Origin: Selenomonadaceae bacterium
Lineage (GTDB): Bacteria > Bacillota > Negativicutes > Selenomonadales > Selenomonadaceae
NCBI GenBank assembly: GCA_017554235.1
Contig: JAFZIV010000038.1
Location: 1-32,777, forward strand
Length of the DNA stretch: 32,777 nucleotides
Direction of reading: 5' to 3'
In this document: positions 16,218 through 25,065 of the stretch, one piece after another
Layout: each line of letters begins with the position of its first letter
Numbering within the stretch: position 1 is the stretch's first letter
The notes under the pieces: model-generated
What the model was told of the DNA's origin: nothing
The model's database searches: none
The model's input: only the letters and a program-made list of their open reading frames with translations
Made by a program: the position numbers and the translations under genes

Positions 16218-16246
16218 TTGACATTTAGGATTAATAAGGTTAGAAT
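16218..16246 (+). promoter_or_regulatory. Strong sigma-70-type promoter for the noncoding RNA
   Basis: A perfect TTGACA (16218-16223) and TAGAAT (16241-16246) are separated by exactly 17 nt. The predicted start is near 16253, about 470 nt ahead of the rseP start. No open frame begins in between, so it drives the structured RNA, with or without read-through into rseP. Confidence 0.8.
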
Positions 16247-16252
16247 TTTATC

Positions 16253-16710
16253 CGAAATATTTTTGAAGTTAATCTAGTTTTTTTAAGGAGTGATTAACAG
16301 TTCTTCTAAATATGTAAAAATATAGACGAAGGTATAAAAATGTGTGCAGCGTAATGCTGAAAGCTCATAAAATTTAAAAGCCATTGAGCCAGTTTGTGCT
16401 AACTTTAAAGCAGCCGGAATGACAGGAAAAGAGCCAGTGCAGGTTGCAACAGTCCTGCTAACAATAGAGTAGAATCTTGTTGGTAGTCGTTGGGCAAGGT
16501 CTGGAAAATAAGCCGGAGGGCTTTATACTCACATAATCATGAAAGGAGAAAGCTACTAGATGAATACCGATGGCTAGTCGGGAATTTACGACTGTGGAGT
16601 ATTAAACAAACGTAGGTAGCTAAGGCGAATACGGATACGTTGAAGCAGTAAGACAGAATCGCGAGGTCTGTCCGATTCATCTTGACATAGACTTTTGTCT
16701 ATGTTTTAAG
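16253..16710 (+). ncRNA. Structured noncoding RNA with omegaRNA-like 3' domain, copy 2
   Basis: This is a roughly 450-nt gene-free transcript region. The 5' two thirds contain several small hairpins (for example GCAGG 16439-16443 with CCTGC 16454-16458; AACAA 16460-16464 with TTGTT 16477-16481; AAGCC 16510-16514 with GGCTT 16519-16523). The 3' part (16565-16710) matches the element at 16-180, with 49 identical bases (16640-16688). Pairings kept by compensatory changes are CCGA 16567-16570 with TCGG 16578-16581, and GTAT 16599-16602 with ATAC 16635-16638. The hairpin GACAGA/TCTGTC (16652-16672) is conserved, and the 3' end is ACATAGAC (16685-16692) with GTCTATGT (16697-16704) plus a short T-run, a terminator-like end. 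The TnpB frame is broken here. The class is uncertain; a TnpB-derived guide RNA scaffold is my best reading. Confidence 0.55.
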
Positions 16711-16725
16711 TAGCAGGATGAAATT

Positions 16726-17763
16726 TTGCTTTTAACGGTAGCAGCAGCAATTTTCGTCTTTGGACTTTTGGTATTGTTCCACGAGTTGGGACATTTTATC
16801 ACGGCTAAATTGACGGGAATGCGTGTTGATGAATTTGCAATAGGTTTCGGACCAAAAATTTTTAGAGTACGTTACGGAGAAACAGTTTATTCACTTCGCG
16901 CAATTCCACTCGGCGGCTTTAACGATATTGCGGGAATGGATCCTAGCGATAATCAGGCAGGTGAACGCGGTTATTGCGAAAAGCCCGTCTTGTCACGAAT
17001 GATTGTAATTTTGGCGGGTTCGGCGATGAATTTTATTTTGCCGATAATGATTTTCTTCGGCGTATACTGTTTTCAAGGCGTCGCGAATCCTTCACCTGAT
17101 GCGGTCTTAGGCGCGGTCGTTGATGATATGCCTGCACAAAAGGCAGGTCTTCAAGATGGCGATAAAATTTTAAGTATCAACGGTGAACCCATTGCAACGT
17201 GGGATGAGTTCACGACAAAACTTTCAGAAGATACAGAAGCAAATCCCGTAGTTATTCAATACGAAAGAAATTCACAAGTCGCTGAAGTTGAAGTTACTCC
17301 GACTATTGAAAAATCTACGGGACGCGTTTTAATCGGTGTCCAACGTTTTATGAATTATGAATCGCAAGGAATTTTTTCTTCTTTCGCAATGGCGTTGGAG
17401 CATACGCAAGAAATTTTAGCAATGATGTTGAACGCGCTGGCAGGTTTAGTTATGTCACCTTCAGGCGCGGCAGTCACCGGACCAATAGGTATCGCAAAAA
17501 TGGCGGGACAAGTTGCAACGTTGGGATTTATTCCGCTGTTAAATTTCGCGGCACTTCTTAGCTTGAACTTGGGCATAATAAATTTGTTGCCTGTCCCTGC
17601 ACTTGACGGCGGACATTTCGTCGGCTTGGTTATCGAGGCTGTACGCGGCAAACCTTTAAGCCCAAAAGCTTTAATGTATACTCAACGCGTCGGCATTGCT
17701 TTATTGTTAATCTTAACGGTCGTTGTCACGGCTAAAGATATCGTCAACGTATTTTTTAAATAG
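16726..17763 (+). CDS. rseP: RIP site-2 zinc metalloprotease RseP
   Basis: This intramembrane protease releases anti-sigma factors and clears signal peptides. The 345 residues show the zinc motif HELGH at 19-23 in the first membrane segment, a periplasmic PDZ domain (about 110-190; PAQKAGLQDGDKILSINGEPI), and the second catalytic element NLLPVPALDGGHF near residue 290. The TTG at 16726 is the start, because an ATG at 16719 runs straight into a stop and the family begins here. The only upstream Shine-Dalgarno-like bases (AGCAGGATG) are weak and lie just behind the terminator-like end of the RNA element. In most Firmicutes rseP sits between dxr and ispG; here ispG is four genes away. Confidence 0.95.
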   Translation: MLLTVAAAIFVFGLLVLFHELGHFITAKLTGMRVDEFAIGFGPKIFRVRYGETVYSLRAIPLGGFNDIAGMDPSDNQAGERGYCEKPVLSRMIVILAGSAMNFILPIMIFFGVYCFQGVANPSPDAVLGAVVDDMPAQKAGLQDGDKILSINGEPIATWDEFTTKLSEDTEANPVVIQYERNSQVAEVEVTPTIEKSTGRVLIGVQRFMNYESQGIFSSFAMALEHTQEILAMMLNALAGLVMSPSGAAVTGPIGIAKMAGQVATLGFIPLLNFAALLSLNLGIINLLPVPALDGGHFVGLVIEAVRGKPLSPKALMYTQRVGIALLLILTVVVTAKDIVNVFFK

Positions 17764-17778
17764 AAATAAAAAATTTTT

Positions 17779-17813
17779 GGCGGGAGGAAAATTTCCTGAC
17801 CGTCATTTTTTTT
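17779..17813 (+). terminator. Rho-independent terminator after rseP
   Basis: GGCGG (17779-17783) pairs with CCGTC near 17800-17804, and inside it AGGAAA pairs with TTTCCT; eight T residues follow at 17806-17813. Confidence 0.8.
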
Positions 17814-17850
17814 CCATAAAATGAAATTATAATTCTTGTGAGGTGATTGC

Positions 17851-19050
17851 ATGGAATCTAAACAAAGACTTATCCGAATAGTTTTGCTCGGTTTTTTAAC
17901 CGCACTTGCACCGCTGGCAACTGATATGTACTTGCCCGCCTTGCCGCTGATGAACAATGAATTTAATGTCGGTACGTCATTGATACAAATGACTTTATCG
18001 GCTACAATGGTAGGCATGGCAATAGGGCAACTTTTCGCGGGACCGTTGAGCGATATTTTAGGAAGAAAGCCGCCGTTAATTGCGGGTATGTTACTTTTTA
18101 CGCTGTCAACTTTCGGCTGTATTTTTTCCGGCAACATAGCACTTTTTCTTACGTTCAGATTTATTCAAGGTTTAACGGGAGCATTCGGAATTGTCATAGC
18201 ACGGGCAATAGCAAGAGATTGTACAAGCGGTTCGGAACTTACGAGATTTTTTTCATTACTGATGACAGTCAACGGACTTGCGCCAATACTTGCGCCCGTT
18301 ATCGGCGGACAAATTTTGATAATTGGAGATTGGCGCGGCGTCTTTTTATTGTTGACAGTAATCGGCTTATTGTTGACAATAGCAACGATATATTTTGACG
18401 AAACTTTACCGAAAAGGTTACGGGCTAACGATTTTGGAGAAAGTCTTAGAAATATCAATGAATTAACGCGCGACAAATATTTTTTGGGACACTGCTTTTT
18501 ACAATGCGCATGGTTCTCGGTATTTTTCTCGTATTTATCCGGCTCGTCATTTTTGTTTCAAGATATTTACAATGTGACGCCTCAAACTTACAGCTTGATA
18601 TTTGGCGGGTTAAGTGCCTCGCTTGTATTGGGCGGCTTAGTTCCGATGAAATTTGCAGGAAAAATTTCTGAAGTAAAATTATTGGGTTGGTCGGTAGTTC
18701 AAGCCTTGATTGGCGGAATATTATTTATGCTGTGCGTCATTTCGGAAGCGTCGATTGAATTAACGATATTGAGTTTGTTTGTAATGATACCTATGGGTTC
18801 AATTTTGTGCGCGACAAGTTTTTCGTTGTCAATGCGCAATCACGGAAAAGAGGCAGGCTCGGCATCAGCTTTATTGGGAAGTCTGCCTATGTTGGCTGGC
18901 GGATTAATGGCACCGCTCGTAGGAATTGCAGGCAGTCAAAATGCGTTGCCTATGGCTATAATAATTTTGGTCGGAAATGTTATAATGCTGATAATTTTTA
19001 TTAAAAGAATTGCGGCGGTTCATATGAAAGGTTCAAAACTTCGTTCATAA
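17851..19050 (+). CDS. Bcr/CflA-family MFS drug efflux transporter
   Basis: This proton-driven exporter of the major facilitator superfamily has 399 residues and 12 predicted membrane helices. TM1 carries ALAPLATDMYLPALP, the signature of the Bcr/CflA (DHA1) branch. The loop between helices 2 and 3 reads GPLSDILGRKP, the MFS motif A, and helix 4 holds RFIQGLTGAFGIVIARAIARD. Members export bicyclomycin, chloramphenicol, sulfonamides or small peptides; the substrate cannot be told from sequence. ATG 17851 follows GTGAGGTGA, and a TATAAT-like box lies at about 17834. It is preceded by the rseP terminator, so it starts a new unit. Confidence 0.9.
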   Translation: MESKQRLIRIVLLGFLTALAPLATDMYLPALPLMNNEFNVGTSLIQMTLSATMVGMAIGQLFAGPLSDILGRKPPLIAGMLLFTLSTFGCIFSGNIALFLTFRFIQGLTGAFGIVIARAIARDCTSGSELTRFFSLLMTVNGLAPILAPVIGGQILIIGDWRGVFLLLTVIGLLLTIATIYFDETLPKRLRANDFGESLRNINELTRDKYFLGHCFLQCAWFSVFFSYLSGSSFLFQDIYNVTPQTYSLIFGGLSASLVLGGLVPMKFAGKISEVKLLGWSVVQALIGGILFMLCVISEASIELTILSLFVMIPMGSILCATSFSLSMRNHGKEAGSASALLGSLPMLAGGLMAPLVGIAGSQNALPMAIIILVGNVIMLIIFIKRIAAVHMKGSKLRS

Positions 19051-19093
19051 AAGTTAAATAATTTCAAGGTACGTTGATGAGGGGGATATTTTC

Positions 19094-20782
19094 ATGAAGT
19101 TACAGACAAAGGCAGTAGTGGCATTTAATTTTTCCATAATAGCGGTATGTTGCATAATGGGATTTTTAGGCTATAGAAGTGCGGCTGACGGCTTGGAAAT
19201 TGCCATGCAGAGGAGTGCTCGTTCCAACATTAACGCCATTGTCGAGATTATGGAAAATAAACATCCCGGCGATTGGGCTATCATTGACGGTAAACTTTAT
19301 AAAGGCGAAGATCAAATCAGCGATCATGAAGAAATCCCAGATTATCTCGGAAAAATTTGCGAAGGACATGTAACTTTTTTCTTAGGCGATACAAGAGTTG
19401 CAACAACAGTTAAAGACGATACCGGCAAACGTGTATTGGGTACTAAGGCGTCTGAAAAAATTATCAATGAAGTTTTAGTAGCAGGAAAACCTTACGCAGG
19501 ACGTGCTATGGTTGTCGGTAAAGAATATGACAGCGCGTATACGCCGATTAAAGACACCGGCGGAAAAGTTATTGGTATGATATTTGTCGGCTTACCTTCT
19601 GAAGAACTTGCTGATGATGTCAAAAATGATTTGCTCGCATCACTTGCTATCGCCATTGCAGTAGTTGTCGTTATACTCGGCTTATTGTCATGGATTATCA
19701 TAGGGCGACAAATGAAAAAGTTGGAGCTTGTATCAGAGGCAATGGAAGAAATTTCCGCAGGTAATTTGGCAGTTCAAGATATGGAAGTAACTTCAGAAGA
19801 TGAAATAGGAATTTTATCAAAAGACATGAACGAAATGAAAAAAAAGTTACGTGTACTTTTGCGCGATGTACTTGAATCTTCCGAAAAGGTAGCGGCTTCT
19901 TCACAAGAATTAACGGCAAACACGGATCAAACTTCAACTTCGATTAATCAAGTTGCCGCAAACACAGTTGATTTGGTTGAATGTGCATCTAAACAGGCAG
20001 GCACGGTAGAAGATTTGCAGGGCGTTATTGATGATATGGGCGAAAAAATTAACGAACTGCGCGAAGGTGCGAAAACTATGGATACCGCCGCTAAAGCCAG
20101 CCAACAAGGAGCTATTGTAGGCAAGCAAAAAGTTGATTATGCAATAAATCAAATTCAGATGATAGAAAAGCAAGTTAATAAATCTACGGAAGTTGTCGAT
20201 ACATTAGGCAAGCGTTCAGAAGAAATCGGCACGATTGTAGGCACAATTTCAGAAATTGCTAATCAGACAAATTTGTTGGCACTTAATGCGGCTATTGAAG
20301 CTGCCCGCGCAGGTGAACACGGTCGCGGCTTTGCAGTTGTCGCAGAGGAAGTAAGAAAGCTTGCCGAACAATCAGCTACGGCGGCACAAAATATTTCAGA
20401 GTTGATAAAGCACATTCAAAACGAAACGGCATCGGCTGTAAAAGAAATGGAATTGGGAAATGCCGGCGTCAAGGAAGGTGCGGAATCCGTTATGGCGACG
20501 GGCGAAGCGTTTAAAACTATCGAAGATCAAATTCAACGTCTTAACGAAAATGTTCAGCGTTCACTGCAACATATTGACGCGGTAAATAATACCAGTCACT
20601 CAATTTTAGAAGCGTTAGATTCAGTTCAAAAAATTAGCCAAAAATCAGAAGAGGAGGCGCAAAATATTTCAGCTGCAACTCAACAGCAAGCCGCAACAAT
20701 GCACGAAATGTCTGACGCCGGAAGAGAACTTGCCTCGCTTGCGCAAAAATTACAGAGTGAAGTTAGTCAGTTTAAAATTTAG
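19094..20782 (+). CDS. Methyl-accepting chemotaxis protein with single Cache domain
   Basis: This transmembrane chemoreceptor has 562 residues: TM1 (about 8-28), an extracytoplasmic single Cache domain (about 35-175, ending in the typical [14 protein letters not shown]), TM2 (about 180-202), a HAMP linker (to about 255), and a long cytoplasmic coiled coil. The coiled coil has the CheA/CheW-binding hairpin tip [20 protein letters not shown] and Gln/Glu-rich methylation regions. Single Cache domains of this type often bind small carboxylates, but the ligand is unknown. ATG 19094 is preceded by GAGGGGGA. No che gene is next to it. A VWA protein gene follows 14 nt later with a strong ribosome binding site. 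Confidence 0.92.
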   Translation: MKLQTKAVVAFNFSIIAVCCIMGFLGYRSAADGLEIAMQRSARSNINAIVEIMENKHPGDWAIIDGKLYKGEDQISDHEEIPDYLGKICEGHVTFFLGDTRVATTVKDDTGKRVLGTKASEKIINEVLVAGKPYAGRAMVVGKEYDSAYTPIKDTGGKVIGMIFVGLPSEELADDVKNDLLASLAIAIAVVVVILGLLSWIIIGRQMKKLELVSEAMEEISAGNLAVQDMEVTSEDEIGILSKDMNEMKKKLRVLLRDVLESSEKVAASSQELTANTDQTSTSINQVAANTVDLVECASKQAGTVEDLQGVIDDMGEKINELREGAKTMDTAAKASQQGAIVGKQKVDYAINQIQMIEKQVNKSTEVVDTLGKRSEEIGTIVGTISEIANQTNLLALNAAIEAARAGEHGRGFAVVAEEVRKLAEQSATAAQNISELIKHIQNETASAVKEMELGNAGVKEGAESVMATGEAFKTIEDQIQRLNENVQRSLQHIDAVNNTSHSILEALDSVQKISQKSEEEAQNISAATQQQAATMHEMSDAGRELASLAQKLQSEVSQFKI

Positions 20783-20796
20783 AAGGAGGTATTTTG

Positions 20797-21567
20797 GTGA
20801 AAAAGATGTTATTATTGGCAGTGACAGCGTTGATTATTCTTGGCGGAATCTGCGCGGTATCGGCACGTTCCGAAAAAGATAAAGATGTTAAGGAACAACC
20901 TGTTACGGAAAATATTTTGCCGAAACATAATCATACGGAGAATTGTGAAAATACTTCTGCAGAACCCGTTCAAATTATTTGCATACTTGACAGGTCAGGG
21001 TCTATGCAGTCTTTGACGGAAGATGTTATCGGCGGCTACAATTCATTTTTGGAAAAGCAGAAGAAAGAATCCGGCACTGCTGAAGTCACTACGATTTTGT
21101 TTGATGACAAGTATGAAAAAATCGAGGACGCCGTTAATCTCAATGACGCAAAAAATTTAACTTCGGAGATTTATTATGCTCGCGGCAATACGGCTTTAAT
21201 GGACGCGCTTGGCAAGACGATTATGGAAACGCTCGGTACAATGGCAAAAGAAAATATTTGTCCTGCTAAAAGGCGCGTACTCGTTATGATTATGACGGAC
21301 GGTCTTGAAAACGCCAGCACGGAATATAGCAAGGCTAAAATTAAATCAATGATAGAAGCTACCACGAAAGAATATAATTGGAATTACGTTTTCATCGGAG
21401 CAAATATTGATTCGGCGTCCGAAGCGCAAAGCATAGGCATTAGAGCGGATCACTCGGCGAATTTTGCACCTGACAGCGGTGGCGTAAGAGAAACTTTTGA
21501 ACGTATGGACGAAGCGGCAAAAGATGTTCGCGAACGCGGCAAGGTCAACGAAAATTGGGGCGATTAA
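20797..21567 (+). CDS. Exported/membrane-anchored VWA domain protein
   Basis: This 256-residue protein has an N-terminal hydrophobic segment (about 4-22, ending ICAVSARS) that is a signal peptide or anchor, a polar linker rich in His, Glu and Asn, and a von Willebrand factor A domain. The metal-binding MIDAS motif is DRSGSM near residue 67, with a downstream Thr (RGNTALMDAL) and Asp (MTDGLEN). Such domains bind protein ligands through a divalent metal. GTG 20797 follows AGAAGGAGGT at ideal distance. Its partners are unknown; it is co-directional with the chemoreceptor and overlaps or abuts ispG, whose start lies within a few bases of its stop. Confidence 0.8.
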   Translation: MKKMLLLAVTALIILGGICAVSARSEKDKDVKEQPVTENILPKHNHTENCENTSAEPVQIICILDRSGSMQSLTEDVIGGYNSFLEKQKKESGTAEVTTILFDDKYEKIEDAVNLNDAKNLTSEIYYARGNTALMDALGKTIMETLGTMAKENICPAKRRVLVMIMTDGLENASTEYSKAKIKSMIEATTKEYNWNYVFIGANIDSASEAQSIGIRADHSANFAPDSGGVRETFERMDEAAKDVRERGKVNENWGD

Positions 21568-21572
21568 TAATT

Positions 21573-22631
21573 TTGGAAAGAAAAATTACGCGACAAATTC
21601 AAGTCGGTAAAATTAAAATCGGCGGCGGCGCACCAATCAGCGTACAGTCAATGACTAATACAAAGACTACTGACACTAAATCTACCGTCGAACAAATTCA
21701 GCAACTTAGCGCGGCAGGTTGTGACATTGTGCGCGTTGCCGTTCCTGATATGGACGCGGCTAAAAATCTGCGCGGGATAATTTCAGCGGTTGACGTGCCT
21801 ATAATTGCTGACATTCACTTTGATTATAAGCTTGCACTTGAGTCAATTAATCAAGGCGTTGCGGCTCTTCGACTTAATCCCGGCAATATCGGCGGCGCGG
21901 CGCATGTCCGTGAAGTTGTTGCGGCGGCGAAGGATAAAAAAATTCCAATTCGTATTGGCGTTAATGCGGGTTCATTAAGTCGAAAAATTTTACAGAAATT
22001 CGGCGGCGTTACTGCGGAAGGTCTTGTAGAATCCGCACTTGAACACGTTAAGATTTTGGAAGATGAAAATTTCTTCGACATAAAAATTTCTCTTAAAGCG
22101 CATGATGTACCGTTGACTTTGGCGGCGTACAGATTAATTTCCGAAAAAGTTAATTATCCTTTGCATGTCGGCATAACGGAGGCAGGAACAATTAACAGCG
22201 GCGTTATAAAATCTGCTGTCGGTATCGGCGCGTTATTGGCAGAAGGTATCGGCGACACAATCCGCGTATCATTAACGGGCGACCCTGTCGTTGAAGTGAA
22301 AGTTGCCAACGAAATTTTAAAATCACTTGGCTTGAAAGATTATGGCGCAACATTGATAGCTTGTCCTACTTGCGGAAGGACGCGAATTGATTTACCGAAA
22401 ATTGCCGCGCAGGTTGAAGAAAAACTTTCTGCCGTCAAAAAAAATATTACCGTTGCAGTTATGGGTTGCGTCGTCAATGGACCGGGCGAAGCGCGTAACG
22501 CTGATGTTGGAATTGCGGGAGCGGACGGCGAAGGAATTATTTTCCGAAAAGGTGAAATTATCCGCAAAGTCCCCGAATCTGAATTGGTTGACGAACTTTT
22601 TAAGGAAATTGAAACGCTGATTCTTAATTAA
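21573..22631 (+). CDS. ispG: 4-hydroxy-3-methylbut-2-enyl diphosphate synthase IspG
   Basis: This [4Fe-4S] enzyme of the MEP isoprenoid pathway converts MEcPP to HMBPP. The 352 residues begin ERKITRQIQVGKIKIGGG, followed by PISVQSMTNTKTTD, the conserved opening of the TIM-barrel, and close with the cluster ligands in CPTCGRT and GCVVNGPGEA. TTG 21573 is preferred (GGGGCG at 21557-21562 as ribosome binding site), though TTG 21555, inside the preceding gene, is also open. It is separated from rseP by a three-gene insertion relative to the usual dxr-rseP-ispG order. Confidence 0.95.
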   Translation: MERKITRQIQVGKIKIGGGAPISVQSMTNTKTTDTKSTVEQIQQLSAAGCDIVRVAVPDMDAAKNLRGIISAVDVPIIADIHFDYKLALESINQGVAALRLNPGNIGGAAHVREVVAAAKDKKIPIRIGVNAGSLSRKILQKFGGVTAEGLVESALEHVKILEDENFFDIKISLKAHDVPLTLAAYRLISEKVNYPLHVGITEAGTINSGVIKSAVGIGALLAEGIGDTIRVSLTGDPVVEVKVANEILKSLGLKDYGATLIACPTCGRTRIDLPKIAAQVEEKLSAVKKNITVAVMGCVVNGPGEARNADVGIAGADGEGIIFRKGEIIRKVPESELVDELFKEIETLILN

Positions 22632-22724
22632 AAAATTTCTAAAACATTGAATAATTTTTCCTGACGTTGTAAAATCTGCGCGGGAAATTTTTTTATACTT
22701 ATAAAGAAGGAGACAAAATTTTTT

Positions 22725-24509
22725 ATGGAAAAAATTATTTCAAAAGACGGCAGTATAGCGGAAGTCGAAGACGCAGAATTTTTGCACTCACTCCGCCACA
22801 CTGCCTCACATATTATGGCGCAAGCGATTAAGCACCTTTACGGCGGCGCGGACGGCAAGCAGGTTAAACTTGCTATCGGTCCTGCTATCGACACGGGCTT
22901 TTACTACGATATTGATATGGAGCGCAAGCTGACTGATGAAGATTTAGCCGACATTGAACGCGAAATGAAAAATATCGTCAAGCAAAATTTGAAGTTGGAA
23001 CGTAGCGTTTTAAATCGTGCCGACGCGCTTAAAAAGTTTTCGGACGAAGGCGAGATTTACAAAGTCGAATTGATTAGCGCACTTCCCGACGACGCGGAAA
23101 TTTCCCTCTTCACGCAGGGAGATTTTACAGACCTCTGCGCAGGTCCTCATGTACAATCGACAGGCAAAGTTAAAGCGTTTAAGCTTATGTCGATTGCTGG
23201 TGCTTATTGGCGCGGCGACGAAAAAAATAAAATGTTACAGCGCATTTACGGCACGGCATTTCAGACTAAAGACGAATTGCAAAGTTATCTGCATATGCTT
23301 GAAGAGGCGGCGCGTCGTGACCACCGTAAGCTTGGCAAGGAGTTAGACATTTTCAGTTTGCAGGAGGAAGGTCCCGGCTTTCCTTTCTTCCACCCAAACG
23401 GAATGATTATTCAAAATGAATTGTTGAAGTATTGGCGCGAAGTTCATCGCCGTTACGGTTATCAAGAAATTAAGACGCCGATAATTTTAAATCGTCATCT
23501 TTGGGAAACTTCGGGGCATTGGGATCACTACAAAGAAAATATGTACTTCACGAAGATTGATGATTTGGATTACGCCGTTAAGCCTATGAATTGTCCCGGC
23601 AGTATGTTGGTTTATAAATCTCGTCCGCACAGTTACCGCGAATTGCCGCTTAAGCTTGCCGAATTGGGATTGGTACACCGTCACGAACTTAGCGGCGCAT
23701 TGCACGGACTTTTCCGCGTTAGAAATTTCACGCAGGACGATGCACATATTTATATGACGCCTGAACAGATTGAAGGAGAAATTCAAAAGACAATAGACCT
23801 TTTCGACGAAGTTTATAAAACTTTCGGATTGACTTACAAGGCGGAACTTTCGACGCGTCCCGAAAATTCTATGGGCAGTGATGAAATTTGGGAAAAAGCA
23901 ACGGCGGCACTTCAAAAGGCGTTGGAAAATCGCGGACTTGAATATATCATCAACGAAGGCGACGGCGCGTTTTATGGTCCGAAGATTGATTTTCACTTGA
24001 AAGACTCAATCGGTCGTACTTGGCAATGCGGCACGATTCAACTTGATATGATGTTGCCTGAAAAGTTTGAATTGGAATATACGGGCGAAGACGGGCAAAA
24101 ACATCGTCCTATAATGGTTCATCGCGTCGTTTACGGAAGTATTGAACGCTTTATTGGAATTTTGATTGAGAATTATGCGGGAGCTTTTCCTGTATGGTTT
24201 GCGCCTGTCCAAATTAAAATTTTGCCGATAACTGACGCACACGCAGATTTTTCATACAAGCTTAATCAAAAATTTTTCGATTTGGGATTCCGCGCAGAAG
24301 TCGACGACAGAAGCGAAAAGACCGGCAAAAAAATTCGTGACGCGCAAATTAAGAAAATTCCCTATACAATCGTTATTGGCGACAAGGAAATTGAGACGGG
24401 AATTTTGCCGATTCGTAAACACGGCGAAAAAGAAAGTTTGGATATGAGCATTGACGATTTTATTTCCTACGTCAAAGAAAAAATTTCTAATCGTGAAGAG
24501 GGCTATTGA
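22725..24509 (+). CDS. thrS: Threonyl-tRNA synthetase lacking the TGS domain
   Basis: This enzyme charges tRNA-Thr. The 594 residues begin almost directly with the editing domain (RHTASHIMAQAI with the HxxxH zinc pair near 26-30, and FTDLCAGPH). The class II catalytic core has the zinc ligand Cys in MNCPGSM, motif 2 (HRHELSGALHGLFRVRNF) and motif 3 (HRVVYGSIERFIGILIE), and the anticodon-binding domain is at the C-terminus. Usual bacterial enzymes have about 635-640 residues; the missing 45-60 residues correspond to the N-terminal TGS domain. No longer frame is seen upstream, so this is a natural short form rather than a miscalled start. GAAGGAGA precedes ATG 22725. No T-box leader fits in the 93-nt gap upstream. 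Confidence 0.95.
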   Translation: MEKIISKDGSIAEVEDAEFLHSLRHTASHIMAQAIKHLYGGADGKQVKLAIGPAIDTGFYYDIDMERKLTDEDLADIEREMKNIVKQNLKLERSVLNRADALKKFSDEGEIYKVELISALPDDAEISLFTQGDFTDLCAGPHVQSTGKVKAFKLMSIAGAYWRGDEKNKMLQRIYGTAFQTKDELQSYLHMLEEAARRDHRKLGKELDIFSLQEEGPGFPFFHPNGMIIQNELLKYWREVHRRYGYQEIKTPIILNRHLWETSGHWDHYKENMYFTKIDDLDYAVKPMNCPGSMLVYKSRPHSYRELPLKLAELGLVHRHELSGALHGLFRVRNFTQDDAHIYMTPEQIEGEIQKTIDLFDEVYKTFGLTYKAELSTRPENSMGSDEIWEKATAALQKALENRGLEYIINEGDGAFYGPKIDFHLKDSIGRTWQCGTIQLDMMLPEKFELEYTGEDGQKHRPIMVHRVVYGSIERFIGILIENYAGAFPVWFAPVQIKILPITDAHADFSYKLNQKFFDLGFRAEVDDRSEKTGKKIRDAQIKKIPYTIVIGDKEIETGILPIRKHGEKESLDMSIDDFISYVKEKISNREEGY

Positions 24510-24510
24510 T

Positions 24511-25065
24511 ATGCAGGTAATTAAAAAAATTTTTGTCTTAGCCGCAATGTTGACGGCAATAGTTTCAACTTGTCATGCTGACGCCATAAAAATTTCTAAT
24601 CTTAGCGCGGAACAATTTTTGCAAGGTATGCGAAATGTTTTGTATAGCGAAGACGTTCAGAAAAGTTTTCCGATTGCCATAACGGATTTGGTACGTGGCA
24701 CAAATGATTTAAAAGAATATGATTTAAAAGTTTGGGCGGCGTATTTCGGCAAACAGGGTGAAACTCAACCTGACGGCGAGGTTACTTTGTATGTTGACTC
24801 AAGTAATTGCGTTCACACAGTTAAAATCACTCTGAAAGAAAATGACAACAGCGCGGCGGAATATTCCAACGTATTTGCGGCAGTTTGTAATACAATAGGC
24901 TTGTCGCGAGATGAGGGCTTAAAGTTATTAAGCGGCGGTGAATCTGAAGAGCCGGGATTTTATCACGCTGAAGTTGAACGCAGTGACAAAATTTTCCTTG
25001 TCATAACGGCTTTTGAAGAAGGCTTAACGCGGACACTTTTTATTGCCGGCGAAAATAATGATTGA
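24511..25065 (+). CDS. Exported protein of unknown function
   Basis: I do not recognise this family. The 184-residue protein has a clear signal peptide (MQVIKKIF, hydrophobic core to about residue 20, then HADA), so it is exported. The mature part is mixed alpha/beta with an acidic character and no Cys pair or catalytic motif. The ATG at 24511 is 1 nt after the thrS stop, with GAAGAGGG inside the thrS end as ribosome binding site; an alternative in-frame start at 24451 would lie inside thrS and precede the signal sequence. Its end overlaps the start of the next gene, so thrS, this gene and the DUF441 gene form a tight unit. Confidence 0.7.
   Translation: MQVIKKIFVLAAMLTAIVSTCHADAIKISNLSAEQFLQGMRNVLYSEDVQKSFPIAITDLVRGTNDLKEYDLKVWAAYFGKQGETQPDGEVTLYVDSSNCVHTVKITLKENDNSAAEYSNVFAAVCNTIGLSRDEGLKLLSGGESEEPGFYHAEVERSDKIFLVITAFEEGLTRTLFIAGENND

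Noticed and set aside
16380-16470. Short open frame in the RNA gene resembling part of a transposase tail
   Set aside because: About 30 codons ending in TAG with no recognisable motif and no start; too weak to call coding.
16253-16560. Cobalamin riboswitch suggested by the adjacent cobM gene
   Set aside because: The region lies downstream of cobM behind a terminator, and no B12-box-like conserved block could be found.
16500-16590. c-di-GMP-I riboswitch, because of GGCAAGG and ATACCGATGG words
   Set aside because: The diagnostic CGCAAAGC segment and the paired core are missing.
22632-22724. T-box leader for thrS
   Set aside because: The gap is only 93 nt and lacks the AGGGTGGAACCGCG-type T-box sequence and an antiterminator.
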